DNA of 64,000 bases from Rhodopseudomonas julia (GTDB taxonomy: Bacteria > Pseudomonadota > Alphaproteobacteria > Rhizobiales > Afifellaceae). This document shows, piece after piece, positions 27,934 to 37,764 of this stretch; positions within the stretch are counted from its first letter, which is position 1, and each line of letters opens with the position of its first letter. The stretch is from assembly GCF_030813515.1 (NCBI RefSeq), contig NZ_JAUSUK010000001.1, forward strand, positions 1,364,001 to 1,428,000, read 5' to 3'. The notes under the pieces were generated by a model. It ran no database searches, was not told where the DNA came from, and saw only the letters and a program-made list of their open reading frames with translations. The position numbers were made by a program, and so were the translations under genes.

Positions 27934-28959
27934 GTGGCTTCGGCAAGATCGCTTCTTCGAGTCCTCGACGGCGAAAGCCTAGAGACACCTCCGCTTTGGA
28001 TGATGCGTCAGGCAGGGCGCTACCTGCCCGAATATCGCGAAACGCGCAGTCAGGCGAACGGGTTCCTGGACCTGTGCTACACGCCAAAACTGGCAACCGA
28101 AGTGACGCTTCAACCGATCCGACGTTTCGGTTTCGATGCGGCGATCCTGTTTTCCGACATCCTCGTCATTCCCGACGCGCTGGGTCAGAAAGTGGCTTTC
28201 GAGGAAGGGCACGGACCGCGGCTGGAGCCGATCGATCCATCTCGCATAGGAGAGCTCGCTGGCAAGGACGTCACCGCGTTCCTTGCGCCGGTCCTGGAGA
28301 CGGTCGAGCGAGTGCGGGCAGAGCTTCCCCAGGAGACGACGCTCCTGGGCTTCTGTGGCGCTCCTTGGACCGTGGCGACGTACATGGTGGCCGGGACTGG
28401 AACAGGCGACCAGGGACCGGCGCGGCGTCTGTCACTTGGCGAGCCGGAGCGTTTTCAAGCGCTCATGGATATCCTGGTCGAGGCGTCGGCAAGTTATCTC
28501 GTGGCCCAGCTCAAGGCGGGAGCGGATGCGGTTCAGATCTTCGACACCTGGGCCGGCGTTCTCGACGACGACGGTTTCGATCGGTGGGCGATCGAGCCGG
28601 TGCGCGCCATTATCGCGAAGGTGCGTGAGGCCGTGCCGGGCGCCAAAGTGATCGCCTTTCCGAAAGGCGGTGGTGCGCGGCTGAAGCGCTACGTCGAGGG
28701 GACGGGCGCCGATGCGATCGGCCTGGACTGGTCGACGCCGCTTGACGATGCGCGAAAGAATGCGGGCGGCAAGGCCTTGCAGGGAAATCTCGATCCGATG
28801 CGGCTCATCGTGGGCGGCAAGGCTCTCGAAGACGGGGTGCGGAGCATCCTCGCGGCAATGCGCGGTTATCCGCATATCTTCAATCTCGGACATGGAATCA
28901 CGCCGGATACGCCGGTGGAACATGTCGAGGCGTTCGTGAAGCTCGTGCGAGGCAAGTAA
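27934..28959 (+). CDS. hemE: Uroporphyrinogen decarboxylase
   Basis: HemE decarboxylates uroporphyrinogen III to coproporphyrinogen III in heme synthesis. The 341-residue protein has the signatures [17 protein letters not shown] and [13 protein letters not shown], and [15 protein letters not shown] carries the catalytic Asp. I chose the GTG at 27934, which gives [14 protein letters not shown] and the usual length; a TTG at 27916 or 27829 would extend into the origin and overlap the CtrA-type box. hemJ follows after three bases. Confidence 0.94.
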   Translation: MASARSLLRVLDGESLETPPLWMMRQAGRYLPEYRETRSQANGFLDLCYTPKLATEVTLQPIRRFGFDAAILFSDILVIPDALGQKVAFEEGHGPRLEPIDPSRIGELAGKDVTAFLAPVLETVERVRAELPQETTLLGFCGAPWTVATYMVAGTGTGDQGPARRLSLGEPERFQALMDILVEASASYLVAQLKAGADAVQIFDTWAGVLDDDGFDRWAIEPVRAIIAKVREAVPGAKVIAFPKGGGARLKRYVEGTGADAIGLDWSTPLDDARKNAGGKALQGNLDPMRLIVGGKALEDGVRSILAAMRGYPHIFNLGHGITPDTPVEHVEAFVKLVRGK

Positions 28960-28962
28960 ACG

Positions 28963-29430
28963 ATGGATGGCCTCGTGGCGGCAATCTCCGATTTCTTTTG
29001 GTATGCCAATCCTTTGTGGATCAAGGCATGGCATGTGATCTCGATTATCGCCTGGATGGCGGGGCTGCTCTACCTGCCCCGCTTGATGGTCTATCACACG
29101 AAGGTCGCCACGGGGTCGGAGCAGTCTGAGCTCTTCAAGGTGATGGAGAGGCGTCTCCTCAAGGCGATCATGACGCCCGCGATGTTTGCGAGCTGGATCT
29201 TCGGCCTTTGGGCGGCGACCATCACCTATGCCTGGGATCAGGGGTGGTTCCACATCAAACTGGCGCTTGTCGTCTTGCTGACGATTTCCCATCTGTTCAT
29301 GGCACGGTGGGTGCGGGACTTTGCCGAAGATCGCAACACGCGGCCTGAGCGCTTCTACCGCATGATCAACGAGGCGCCGACGCTCCTCATGATTGGTATT
29401 GTTATCCTGGTTATCGTGCGGCCGTTCTGA
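28963..29430 (+). CDS. hemJ: Protoporphyrinogen IX oxidase HemJ
   Basis: HemJ is the heme-containing membrane oxidase that replaces HemG/HemY in most alphaproteobacteria. The 155-residue protein has four membrane segments. The conserved His occurs in the first (WIKAWHVISIIAWMAGLLYLPRL) and the YHTKVATGSEQ loop follows. With hemE it forms a two-gene heme unit next to the origin. Confidence 0.93.
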   Translation: MDGLVAAISDFFWYANPLWIKAWHVISIIAWMAGLLYLPRLMVYHTKVATGSEQSELFKVMERRLLKAIMTPAMFASWIFGLWAATITYAWDQGWFHIKLALVVLLTISHLFMARWVRDFAEDRNTRPERFYRMINEAPTLLMIGIVILVIVRPF

Positions 29431-29536
29431 CCCGGATGAATTAGCGCTTGTGATTCCGGTCGGACCGGGTTAAGCGGAAAGAACTGGCGTGAATGGCTAG
29501 CCGCGGCGCAAGCTGGGGGCCGGCCGTTAGTTTCCC

Positions 29537-29560
29537 GCACCGGGGCGGTGCCTCCCTTTT
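29537..29560 (+). terminator. Hairpin plus T-run between hemJ and rho
   Basis: GCACC / GGTGC (29537-29541, 29547-29551) with a GGGGC loop is followed by CTCCCTTTT. It may end the hemEJ transcript or act as an attenuator in the rho leader; rho genes are often autoregulated in their leaders. The 172-bp gap contains no gene. Confidence 0.4.
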
Positions 29561-29602
29561 ACCCATGCCTCCTCCACCGTGTTTTGCACGGGACTCAATC
29601 AC

Positions 29603-30868
29603 ATGGCTGAAATCAGACTCCAAGACCTGAAGGCGAAGTCGCCTACCGATCTTCTTGCTGTTGCGGAAGAGTACGACGTTGAAAACGCCAGTACTTTGCG
29701 CAAGCAAGAACTTATGTTCGCGATCCTGAAAAAGGTCGCCGAACGTGACATTACCATTATAGGGCAGGGCGTTATTGAGGTTCTGCAGGACGGCTTCGGC
29801 TTTCTGCGGTCTCCCGATGCGAATTATCTGCCTGGACCCGACGATATCTACGTTTCGCCGTCGCAAATCAGACGTTTTTCCTTGCGAACCGGCGATACGA
29901 TCGAGGGTGAGATACGCAGCCCGAAAGAGGGCGAGCGGTATTTTGCGCTCCTTAAGGTCAATACGATCAATTTTGAGGAGCCGGAAAAGGCCAAGCACAA
30001 GGTCCATTTCGACAATCTGACGCCACTTTACCCGGATGAACGCTTCAAGATGGAGCTCGATGATCCGACGGTGAAGGATATGTCGGCGCGGGTCATCGAC
30101 CTGGTGGCGCCCCTGGGCAAAGGGCAGCGCGGACTGATCGTCGCCCCGCCGCGAACCGGTAAGACGGTTCTTCTGCAGAACATCGCCGGCTCGATCACGT
30201 CGAATCATCCGGAATGCTACGTCATCGTGCTTCTGATCGACGAGCGCCCGGAAGAAGTGACGGATATGCAGCGGACGGTGCGGGGCGAGGTGATCTCCTC
30301 GACCTTCGACGAGCCCGCTGTGCGGCACGTGCAGGTCGCTGAGATGGTCATCGAGAAGGCCAAACGCCTCGTCGAACACGGTCGTGACGTGGTTATCCTG
30401 CTCGATTCGATCACACGGTTGGGCCGGGCCTACAACACTGTCGTGCCGTCGTCCGGCAAGGTTCTGACGGGCGGTGTCGACGCCAATGCGCTGCAGCGGC
30501 CGAAGCGCTTCTTCGGTGCGGCGCGCAATATCGAAGAAGGCGGCTCGCTGACGATCATCGCGACGGCTCTCATCGATACCGGCAGCCGGATGGACGAGGT
30601 GATCTTCGAAGAGTTCAAGGGTACGGGCAATTCCGAAATCGTGCTCGATCGCAAGGTTGCTGACAAACGCGTCTTCCCGTCGATGGACATCCTGAAGTCG
30701 GGAACCCGAAAGGAAGAGCTGCTGGTGCCGCGTGCGGACCTTCAGAAGATCTTCGTCTTGCGCCGGATCCTCGCGTCAATGGGCGTCGTCGATGCGATCG
30801 AGTTCCTGCTCGATAAGCTACGACATACGAAATCGAATTCGGAGTTCTTCGATTCGATGAACACCTGA
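29603..30868 (+). CDS. rho: Transcription termination factor Rho
   Basis: Rho is the hexameric RNA helicase that ends transcription at rut sites. The 421-residue protein has the N-terminal helix bundle ([20 protein letters not shown]), the RNA-binding cold-shock-like domain with [20 protein letters not shown], Walker [12 protein letters not shown], Walker [13 protein letters not shown] and the Q/R-loop region. I chose the ATG at 29603; the frame opens slightly upstream without a better start. A terminator follows. Confidence 0.97.
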   Translation: MAEIRLQDLKAKSPTDLLAVAEEYDVENASTLRKQELMFAILKKVAERDITIIGQGVIEVLQDGFGFLRSPDANYLPGPDDIYVSPSQIRRFSLRTGDTIEGEIRSPKEGERYFALLKVNTINFEEPEKAKHKVHFDNLTPLYPDERFKMELDDPTVKDMSARVIDLVAPLGKGQRGLIVAPPRTGKTVLLQNIAGSITSNHPECYVIVLLIDERPEEVTDMQRTVRGEVISSTFDEPAVRHVQVAEMVIEKAKRLVEHGRDVVILLDSITRLGRAYNTVVPSSGKVLTGGVDANALQRPKRFFGAARNIEEGGSLTIIATALIDTGSRMDEVIFEEFKGTGNSEIVLDRKVADKRVFPSMDILKSGTRKEELLVPRADLQKIFVLRRILASMGVVDAIEFLLDKLRHTKSNSEFFDSMNT

Positions 30869-30874
30869 GTGGCC

Positions 30875-30906
30875 AAGGCGTCTGAGAAATCAGGCGCCTT
30901 TGCTTT
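30875..30906 (+). terminator. Rho-independent terminator after rho
   Basis: AAGGCGTCTGA / TCAGGCGCCTT (30875-30885, 30890-30900) pair with one G-T wobble around a GAAA tetraloop, followed by TGCTTT. It lies seven bases after the rho stop and abuts the end of the convergent DUF255 gene. Confidence 0.75.
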
Positions 30907-32908
30907 ATCTGGTGTGCCCCGTGCGGGTGCGGGCCAAGAGGTCGGCAATTTCCTGTGACGCCGTGATGTCCGGGTAGCATCTTTCCATGTCGCAGATTCG
31001 GAGCCTCGCCTCGCTGGCTGAGGAGTCCGGGCGATATTCCCGCGTAAGGGCGGGGTCAGCTTCGGCCGCGATGTGTTTTGCGATCGTGTCATCCGTCTTC
31101 GATTCTGATCCAAAGACGATGACGTGGCGGGCGCGCAAGGCGGTGTCCCACGCATTCTGGAGACTTGCTGTCGCAATCAGGTTGCGTGCGATGGCGCGTG
31201 CTTGATGGCGGATGATCGTCTCGGCCCGGTCGAGATAGCTTGTCTCTCCCGTGAGAAGAAAGAGTCGGCCGCAGGCTTCTGCGGCGACACCTGTAGCAGC
31301 GGGCATCGCCTCGTCAGAGTCTGAATGAAGGCGCGCAAAAAGGGCGTCTTGTGCGGCATTTGCAAGATAGTATGAACCTGAGTCGTCGTCATAGTAATTG
31401 GTTTCGAGGACGTCGACACTCGCTTTTGCAGAGTCCAAATAGTGTTTTTCGGCGGTTGCGGCGTAGAGTTCGATGGCAGCCCGCAGCATTTGCGCATGGT
31501 CGGTCGAAACGGCCTCGGCGGTGATACGGCCGTCGCACCAGGCATGAGCCAGCTGACCCGAAGGGGTTTTGTTTTCCGAGAGAAATGCGAATGCGTCGGT
31601 GGCCGCGGTCAAGAGATCCGGGCGGGAAAGCACCACGGATGATCGTGCGAGAGCGGCGATAAGTGTGGCGTTCCAGTCGGTGAGGACTTTGTCGTCGCGG
31701 GCAGGCTGTGCGCGCGTGTTGCGAACCGTGAGGAGGCTGGCGCGATGGCGAGCGAGGGTTGCCTCGTTGCTTTCACCGAGCCAGGCGAACGCCTCGGTCC
31801 GGAGGCGATTGAGGATGTTGCGGCCCTCCCAATTGCCCTCTGGGGTCACGTCATAGAGTTTGGCGAAGGTCTCTGTCGCGGCACCAAGGTGGTCTTCAAT
31901 CTCGTCGGCGCTCCATACATAGGTGGCACCCTCTTCGTGATCGGTGTCCGCGTCCAGACTGGTCGCAAAGGCACCAGAAGGCAGACGCATCTCGTTGAGG
32001 AGCCAGTTGGCGGTTTCTTCTAGGCGCGCACGAAAAAGCGGCTCCCCGGTCTTTTCGTAGGCGAGGCAGAGAAGATAGAGGAGCTGTCCGTTGTCGGAGA
32101 GCATTTTCTCGAAATGGGGCACCAGCCATTGATCGTCGACGGCATAGCGGGCGAAGCCGCCCCCCAGGTGGTCGTAAATTCCTCCCTGGCAAAGGTTGCG
32201 GAGAGTGATCAGGACGGCATCGGCATAGGCGGTGTTGCCGGTGCGCAGATGCGCGCGCCACATCATTTCGAGAAGAGGGGCCTGAGGGAATTTGGGCGCG
32301 CCTTTAAGGCCGCCGCGTTCGAGATCGAAATGCACGAGGATCTGTGCGGCAGCAGCGTCAAGGAGTTCGGGATCGGGATGCGTGTCCGGCGGGGGCTCGG
32401 TAGCCTGCCCGCTCATGAGATGCGTCGCGATCGCCTTTGTGTTCGTGGCGACGGTTTCGGGCTTGTGTTGCCACGTCTCGGTGACAGCATGAAGGACCTG
32501 GCGGAAGCTTGGGCGGCCCCAGCGTGGGGTCGGCGGAAAGTAGGTGCCGCCCCAGAACGGTTCTGTCTGTGGGGTCAGGAACATCGTGAGAGGCCAGCCC
32601 CCGGGCACGCCGAGAGAGTGGAGGGCGGCCATATAGACCTGGTCGATGTCTGGCCGTTCCTCGCGGTCGACCTTTATGTTTACGAAATTCTGATTGAGAT
32701 AGGCAGCCGTTCCAGGGTCGGAAAAGCTCTCATTCGCCATGACATGGCACCAATGGCAGGCGGCGTATCCGATCGACAAATGGATGGGGACGGAGCGTTT
32801 GCGTGCTTCGGCGAGCGCTTCCTCATCCCAGGGCTGCCAGTGAACGGGATTATCGGCATGCTGGTTGAGGTAAGGACTGGCGGTTTCTGCGAGGCGGTTT
32901 CTAGCCAT
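30905..32908 (-). CDS. Thioredoxin-domain protein of the DUF255/YyaL (SSP411) family
   Basis: The 667-residue protein joins an N-terminal thioredoxin-like domain (IGYAACHWCHVMANESF, with a CxxC) to a long (alpha/alpha)6-barrel region like N-acylglucosamine epimerases. YyaL and human SPATA20 belong here; the biochemical role is unresolved. The start at 32908 has GGAG six bases upstream on the minus strand (gccggagatcta) and gives MARNRLAETASPYLNQH, the conserved N-terminus. It is transcribed toward the origin, against the expected fork direction. Confidence 0.9.
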   Translation of the reverse strand: MARNRLAETASPYLNQHADNPVHWQPWDEEALAEARKRSVPIHLSIGYAACHWCHVMANESFSDPGTAAYLNQNFVNIKVDREERPDIDQVYMAALHSLGVPGGWPLTMFLTPQTEPFWGGTYFPPTPRWGRPSFRQVLHAVTETWQHKPETVATNTKAIATHLMSGQATEPPPDTHPDPELLDAAAAQILVHFDLERGGLKGAPKFPQAPLLEMMWRAHLRTGNTAYADAVLITLRNLCQGGIYDHLGGGFARYAVDDQWLVPHFEKMLSDNGQLLYLLCLAYEKTGEPLFRARLEETANWLLNEMRLPSGAFATSLDADTDHEEGATYVWSADEIEDHLGAATETFAKLYDVTPEGNWEGRNILNRLRTEAFAWLGESNEATLARHRASLLTVRNTRAQPARDDKVLTDWNATLIAALARSSVVLSRPDLLTAATDAFAFLSENKTPSGQLAHAWCDGRITAEAVSTDHAQMLRAAIELYAATAEKHYLDSAKASVDVLETNYYDDDSGSYYLANAAQDALFARLHSDSDEAMPAATGVAAEACGRLFLLTGETSYLDRAETIIRHQARAIARNLIATASLQNAWDTALRARHVIVFGSESKTDDTIAKHIAAEADPALTREYRPDSSASEARLRICDMERCYPDITASQEIADLLARTRTGHTR

Positions 32909-32948
32909 TAGATCTCCGGCAACGAGGCTTAGGGCGACTACAGAAGAC

Positions 32949-34286
32949 ATGGACACGATTTACGCATTGTCGAGCGGCGCGTTGCCCGCGGGGGTGGGGA
33001 TCGTGCGGATTTCCGGACCGGAGGCCGGGAGGGTACTGGCTGCACTTGTCGGTGGGCTGCCGGCCCCCCGGCGTGCCGTGGTGAGAAGCGTGGTCGATCC
33101 GAAGAGCGGAGATGTCCTCGATCAGGGCTTGGTCTTATGGATGCCGGGGCCGGGAACGTTTACGGGCGAGGATACGGCCGAGCTGCAGTGTCATGGCAGC
33201 CGCGCCGTTATTGCGAGAATATTCGAATCGTTTGCGCAATGGCCTGAATTGCGTATGGCCGAGGCGGGCGAGTTTGCGCGTCGGGCTTTCCTGAATGGGC
33301 GGCTCGATCTGACAGAGGCAGAGGGCCTTGCTGATCTTGTCGCAGCGGAAACGGAGGCGCAGAGACGGCAGGCGTTGAGCCAGGCCCAGGGCGCGCTGTC
33401 GAAGAGACTGGCGCAGTGGCGAGAGACGCTGGTCGATTGTGTTGCCGAGGTCGAAGCGCAACTCGACTTTTCGGACGAAGGTGATGTCGGCTGCGAGGTC
33501 GATGTTGCGACGCCGTTGCGGGTATTGCTTTTGGAGGTTCAGGAGCTGTTGTCGGGCGCGCGCTTTGCCGAGCGTGTTCGGGAGGGGTTCGTGGTCGTGT
33601 TGGTCGGGCCGCCGAACGCCGGCAAGTCCACCCTGCTCAATGCGTTTGCCCGGCGCGAGGTCGCGATCGTTAGCGCCGAGCCGGGGACAACCCGGGACCT
33701 TGTGGCGGTGCCGCTCGAGCTGTCGGGATATGCAGTCACGCTCATTGATACTGCGGGGCTGCGCGAGACCGACAGTGCGGTAGAGGCAGAAGGTGTTCGT
33801 CGCGCGCGGCGCGCAGCCAGGGATGCGGATCTGGTGCTAGAGCTCGTTCCTGCGGGTGACAAGCCGGCTCCGGCGGAACCGCATGCGCATGAGGGGGAAA
33901 CCGAGTGCTGGTTGATTGAGACGAAGATCGATCTGGATCAAGTCGGGCGGATTGCTCCGGCCGGACGTCGGAGGATTTCCGCGGTCACAGGTGACGGCAT
34001 GCGGGAGCTGGAAGCGTCCCTGTCCGATTGGTTGGCGCGGCGGGGAAAATCGGTTCCGGGTGGTGTGACGGATGCAGCCGCGGTGAATGCGCGCCAGAGG
34101 GATGGGCTCGTGCGACTGTGCGATTGCCTCGAATCGGTTCTGAAACGAGAAGGCTCCGTGAGGGCCGATGAACTTCTCGGCGAGGACTTGCGTGCGTGCC
34201 TGCGCGCGATCGGACGGGTGACGGGCGAGGTGGACGCCGAGAGCGTGCTCGGCGCGATCTTTGGGCGGTTTTGCATCGGAAAATAG
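32949..34286 (+). CDS. mnmE: tRNA modification GTPase MnmE
   Basis: MnmE with MnmG adds the carboxymethylaminomethyl group to U34 of tRNAs using methylene-THF. The 445-residue protein has the N-terminal folate-binding domain (DTIYALSSG, GVGIVRISGP), the G-domain P-loop GPPNAGKST at 220-228 and DTAGLRET. The essential C-terminal CIGK has Cys442. The NKxD-type motif reads IETKIDLD. Codons in this gene favour G over C at the third position more than most genes in the window. Confidence 0.96.
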   Translation: MDTIYALSSGALPAGVGIVRISGPEAGRVLAALVGGLPAPRRAVVRSVVDPKSGDVLDQGLVLWMPGPGTFTGEDTAELQCHGSRAVIARIFESFAQWPELRMAEAGEFARRAFLNGRLDLTEAEGLADLVAAETEAQRRQALSQAQGALSKRLAQWRETLVDCVAEVEAQLDFSDEGDVGCEVDVATPLRVLLLEVQELLSGARFAERVREGFVVVLVGPPNAGKSTLLNAFARREVAIVSAEPGTTRDLVAVPLELSGYAVTLIDTAGLRETDSAVEAEGVRRARRAARDADLVLELVPAGDKPAPAEPHAHEGETECWLIETKIDLDQVGRIAPAGRRRISAVTGDGMRELEASLSDWLARRGKSVPGGVTDAAAVNARQRDGLVRLCDCLESVLKREGSVRADELLGEDLRACLRAIGRVTGEVDAESVLGAIFGRFCIGK

Positions 34287-34302
34287 AGTGGGCGGGCGGC
34301 CA

Positions 34303-34318
34303 TGTTTCACGTGGAACG
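34303..34318. promoter_or_regulatory. parS: parS-like site 1
   Basis: TGTTTCACGTGGAACG matches the near-universal parS consensus TGTTTCACGTGAAACA at 14 of 16 positions. With its neighbour (34339-34354) it forms a perfect 17-bp inverted repeat counting one flanking base. It lies 17 bp after mnmE. Confidence 0.75.
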
Positions 34319-34338
34319 GCTTAGGCCGCTCGTTGTGG

Positions 34339-34354
34339 CGTTCCACGTGAAACA
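34339..34354. promoter_or_regulatory. parS: parS-like site 2
   Basis: CGTTCCACGTGAAACA matches the parS consensus at 14 of 16 positions and is the exact reverse complement of the first site, 20 bp away. It lies 39 bp before mnmG. ParB, encoded 3.4 kb downstream, should bind here. Confidence 0.75.
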
Positions 34355-34393
34355 TAACTTCCCATATGCGCCAGAACGCACTAGATCCTCACC

Positions 34394-36262
34394 ATGACAT
34401 TGAATTGTGACGTCGTGATCATCGGTGGCGGCCATGCCGGCTGCGAGGCGGCCGCAGCTTCGGCACGTACCGGCGCGCAAACCGTCCTCGTGACCCATCG
34501 CGCCGATACCATTGGCACCATGTCCTGTAATCCGGCGATCGGTGGGCTGGGCAAAGGCCATCTCGTTCGCGAGATCGACGCACTCGATGGGCTGATGGGT
34601 CGAGCGGCGGACGCCGCGGGGATCCAGTTTCGCATGCTCAATCGGCGAAAGGGCCCCGCGGTGCAGGGACCCCGCGCGCAGACGGATCGCGCTCTCTACC
34701 GCGCCGCGGTGCAATTGCTGGTTCGGGGGCAAGAGAGACTAGAGGTTCTGGAGGGCGAAGCTGCGGACCTTCTCATTCAGAATGGACGCATTCAGGGGCT
34801 GCGGCTCGCGGATGGGCGGGAGATCCGCTGCGGTGCCGTCGTCATCACTACGGGGACGTTTCTCCGCGGCATGGTGCATATTGGAGAGCGGTCATGGCCG
34901 GCGGGCCGTGTCGATGAGAAACCTTCACTCGCACTGGCTGAGACCCTCGATCGCCTCGGGCTTCGCCTGGGACGCCTGAAGACGGGGACACCGCCGCGGC
35001 TCGACGGGCGAACGATCGATTGGTCAGCGCTTGAGATGCAGCCGGGTGATGATCCGATCGAGCCGTTCTCAACGATGACCGACAGCATTACGACGCCGCA
35101 AATTGAGTGCGGGATCACCCGCACGACCGCGGCGACCCATGAAATCATCCATGGCAATCTCGCACGGTCGGCGATCCATGTTGGGAATATCTCGGGTCGG
35201 GGCCCGCGATATTGCCCGTCGATCGAGGACAAGGTCGTGCGCTTTGCCGACCGAGAGAGCCATCAGATCTTTCTGGAGCCCGAAGGACTCGGAGACGATA
35301 CGGTTTACCCGAACGGGATCTCCACGTCGTTGCCGCAGCAAGTGCAGGAGGCCTTTGTTCGGACGATACCGGGTTTGGAGCGGGTTGAGATCCTGCGGCC
35401 TGGCTATGCGATCGAGTATGACCATGTCGACCCGCGAGAGCTGGATACAACGCTTGAGCTGCGACGGTTGCCGGGACTTTTTCTTGCTGGGCAGGTCAAC
35501 GGCACGACGGGCTATGAAGAGGCGGGCGCGCAGGGCCTCATTGCGGGCTTGAATGCTGCGAGGCGTGCGGGTGGCGGGCAGGGGATCACGATCGGTCGGT
35601 CGGACGCCTATCTCGGCGTGATGATCGATGATTTGGTCACGAAGGGTGTGAGCGAGCCCTATCGCATGTTTACGTCGCGCGCCGAATATCGGTTGGCACT
35701 TCGGGTCGACAACGCCGATGAGCGGCTCACGCGGTTCGGGGAAGAGCACGGACTTGTCGGCCCAGAACGGTCGAATCGGTTCCGGAAGAAATCAGAGACG
35801 CTTTTCCGCTTCCGGGCCCTTTTGGATGAGCACACGCTCACTCCGAGTGAGGCGCAGAAGCGAGGATTGCCGATCAATCAGGACGGAATCAGGCGGTCGG
35901 CCTTCGAACTCCTGGCCTATCCGGAAATCGAGTGGTCGGCGGTTGCAGAGATATGGCCGGAGCTGGGCGAGGCTGATGCCGCGATACGAAGGCATTTGAC
36001 GACGGATGCGCGCTACGCGGTCTACCTCGAGCGCCAGAAAGAGGACGTGGCAGCCCTGCGACGAGACGAGGCGATCGGCATCCCCTCGGAGTTCTCCTAT
36101 GCGGATCTTTCCGGTCTCTCCAACGAAGTGCGGGAGCGGCTGGAACTGGTCCGGCCCGTGAGCCTGGCCCAGGCCGGACGCGTGGAGGGTGTAACGCCGG
36201 CGGCACTGACGCTCATCCTAGCCCATCTAAAGCGTGCTGCGAGGGATCGCCGTGCGGCCTGA
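34394..36262 (+). CDS. mnmG: tRNA uridine-5-carboxymethylaminomethyl modification enzyme MnmG
   Basis: MnmG (GidA) is the FAD- and NADH-dependent partner of MnmE. The 622-residue protein starts [20 protein letters not shown] (FAD Rossmann loop), then [31 protein letters not shown]-like [11 protein letters not shown], and [16 protein letters not shown]. Its length is normal. It is followed by rsmG with an 11-bp overlap, as in many bacteria. Confidence 0.96.
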   Translation: MTLNCDVVIIGGGHAGCEAAAASARTGAQTVLVTHRADTIGTMSCNPAIGGLGKGHLVREIDALDGLMGRAADAAGIQFRMLNRRKGPAVQGPRAQTDRALYRAAVQLLVRGQERLEVLEGEAADLLIQNGRIQGLRLADGREIRCGAVVITTGTFLRGMVHIGERSWPAGRVDEKPSLALAETLDRLGLRLGRLKTGTPPRLDGRTIDWSALEMQPGDDPIEPFSTMTDSITTPQIECGITRTTAATHEIIHGNLARSAIHVGNISGRGPRYCPSIEDKVVRFADRESHQIFLEPEGLGDDTVYPNGISTSLPQQVQEAFVRTIPGLERVEILRPGYAIEYDHVDPRELDTTLELRRLPGLFLAGQVNGTTGYEEAGAQGLIAGLNAARRAGGGQGITIGRSDAYLGVMIDDLVTKGVSEPYRMFTSRAEYRLALRVDNADERLTRFGEEHGLVGPERSNRFRKKSETLFRFRALLDEHTLTPSEAQKRGLPINQDGIRRSAFELLAYPEIEWSAVAEIWPELGEADAAIRRHLTTDARYAVYLERQKEDVAALRRDEAIGIPSEFSYADLSGLSNEVRERLELVRPVSLAQAGRVEGVTPAALTLILAHLKRAARDRRAA

Positions 36263-36914
36263 ACAAGCAGATGCTTCACGTGAAACAGTGCTCGCGCGCT
36301 ACCGTGATTTGCTGACGACGGAGACGGAAACGCGGCTCGTGACTTTCGTCGAGCTTCTGGCCACCTGGCAGCGAACCCACAATCTCGTCTCGCCTCGGAC
36401 CCTCGATGAGGTGTGGGAAAGGCATGTCGGCGACAGCCTACAGCTTGCGCCGATCGCGCTCGCGCATAAGCCTTCCTCTTGGCTCGATATCGGGAGCGGG
36501 GCGGGCTTTCCAGGGCTCATCGTTGCAATCGTCCTGCGCGACAGGCTGGAGACCGTCGGGCTCGTCGAAGCCAATCATAAAAAGGCGGCCTTCCTGCGCC
36601 AGGCCGTGCGGGTCTGTAGCCTTGATAATGTGACCATTCATGCGCAGCGAATTGAGGCCCTGCATGCCGATCTCGCCGGGCATTTCGATGTCGTCAGCGC
36701 TCGGGCACTGGCGCCTCTGGCGAGTCTTCTGGGCCTTGCGGCAGCATTTCTCAGTGAAAATGGCCTTGTCCTTGCGATGAAGGGCAAGGAATATGTGCAT
36801 GAAGAAGCGGCGGCGTCTGACATCTGGCAGTTCGATCGGATATTGTACCCAAGCGTCGCCGAGGGCGACGGCACCATCGCCGCCATCTCCCATCTGAAAC
36901 GCAGGAAGGCCTAG
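36252..36914 (+). CDS. rsmG: 16S rRNA (guanine527-N7)-methyltransferase
   Basis: RsmG (GidB) methylates G527 of 16S rRNA; its loss causes low-level streptomycin resistance. The 220-residue protein has [20 protein letters not shown] and the SAM loop [16 protein letters not shown], then [10 protein letters not shown] chose the GTG at 36252 (gaggg six bases upstream, overlapping the mnmG stop); a GTG at 36234 is possible. A parS-like site lies within codons 7-12. Confidence 0.94.
   Translation: MRPEQADASRETVLARYRDLLTTETETRLVTFVELLATWQRTHNLVSPRTLDEVWERHVGDSLQLAPIALAHKPSSWLDIGSGAGFPGLIVAIVLRDRLETVGLVEANHKKAAFLRQAVRVCSLDNVTIHAQRIEALHADLAGHFDVVSARALAPLASLLGLAAAFLSENGLVLAMKGKEYVHEEAAASDIWQFDRILYPSVAEGDGTIAAISHLKRRKA
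36272..36287. promoter_or_regulatory. parS: parS-like site 3
   Basis: TGCTTCACGTGAAACA differs from the parS consensus at one position of sixteen. It lies inside the 5' end of rsmG, encoding roughly residues ASRET, and is the best match in the window. It is about 8.4 kb from the putative origin and 1.5 kb from parB. Confidence 0.85.
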
Positions 36915-36917
36915 ACC

Positions 36918-37739
36918 ATGCCGCAAGCCTTGGAGCGGCTCCCGAGCGTTCCCCGAATCCTTGTCGTGGCCAACCAGAAGGGCGGGGTTGGCAAGACGAC
37001 GACGGCGATCAATCTCGGTACCGCGCTTGCGGCGATCGGCGAAGACGTCCTGATCGTCGATCTCGACCCGCAGGGCAACGCATCGACCGGGCTTGGGATC
37101 GGCCGCGAAGCCCGGACGCGCTCGACCTACGATATCCTGATGGATGGCATGCCGGTGCGCGAGGTCGCACTCGAAACCGTCGTGCCGCGTCTGTCGATCG
37201 CCCCTTCGACGCTCGACCTCTTGGGCGTCGAGCTCGAGATCGCGGCCTTCCAGGATCGCGCCTATCGGCTGCGCCACGCGCTGACGGGGCTCGGCGGGCA
37301 GGGGCATTCGCCCTACACCTACGTGCTGATCGATTGCCCACCGTCGCTCAATCTCTTGACGATCAACGCGATGGCCGCCGCCCACGCCGTGCTGGTGCCG
37401 CTGCAGTGTGAGTTCTTCGCGCTCGAGGGGTTGAGCCAGATTTTGTCGACGGTGGAGCGGGTAAGGCGCGGCCTGAACCCGGAACTTTCCGTTCATGGCA
37501 TCGTGCTCACGATGTTTGACGGGCGCAACAACCTGTCCGGTCAGGTGGTCGACGACGTACGCTCGCATATGGGCGACAAGGTGTACAACACCGTGATCCC
37601 CCGCAATGTCCGAATTTCGGAGGCGCCGTCGCACGGAAAGCCGGCGATCCTCTACGACATCAACTGCGCCGGCAGCCAGGCCTATCTGAGGCTTGCCAGC
37701 GAGGTTATTCAGCGCGAACGCCTGCTGCGGGCGGCGTAG
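36918..37739 (+). CDS. parA: Chromosome partitioning ATPase ParA
   Basis: ParA is the Walker-type ATPase whose gradient on the nucleoid pulls ParB-parS complexes apart. The 273-residue chromosomal (Soj-type) protein lacks the HTH of plasmid ParA. It has the deviant Walker A K21-GGVGKTT, VDLDPQGNASTGLG and YVLIDCPPSLNLLT. It starts three bases after rsmG and precedes parB by 25 bp. Confidence 0.96.
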   Translation: MPQALERLPSVPRILVVANQKGGVGKTTTAINLGTALAAIGEDVLIVDLDPQGNASTGLGIGREARTRSTYDILMDGMPVREVALETVVPRLSIAPSTLDLLGVELEIAAFQDRAYRLRHALTGLGGQGHSPYTYVLIDCPPSLNLLTINAMAAAHAVLVPLQCEFFALEGLSQILSTVERVRRGLNPELSVHGIVLTMFDGRNNLSGQVVDDVRSHMGDKVYNTVIPRNVRISEAPSHGKPAILYDINCAGSQAYLRLASEVIQRERLLRAA

Positions 37740-37764
37740 CGCGCGATCAAGGGAGTGTTGAGTG

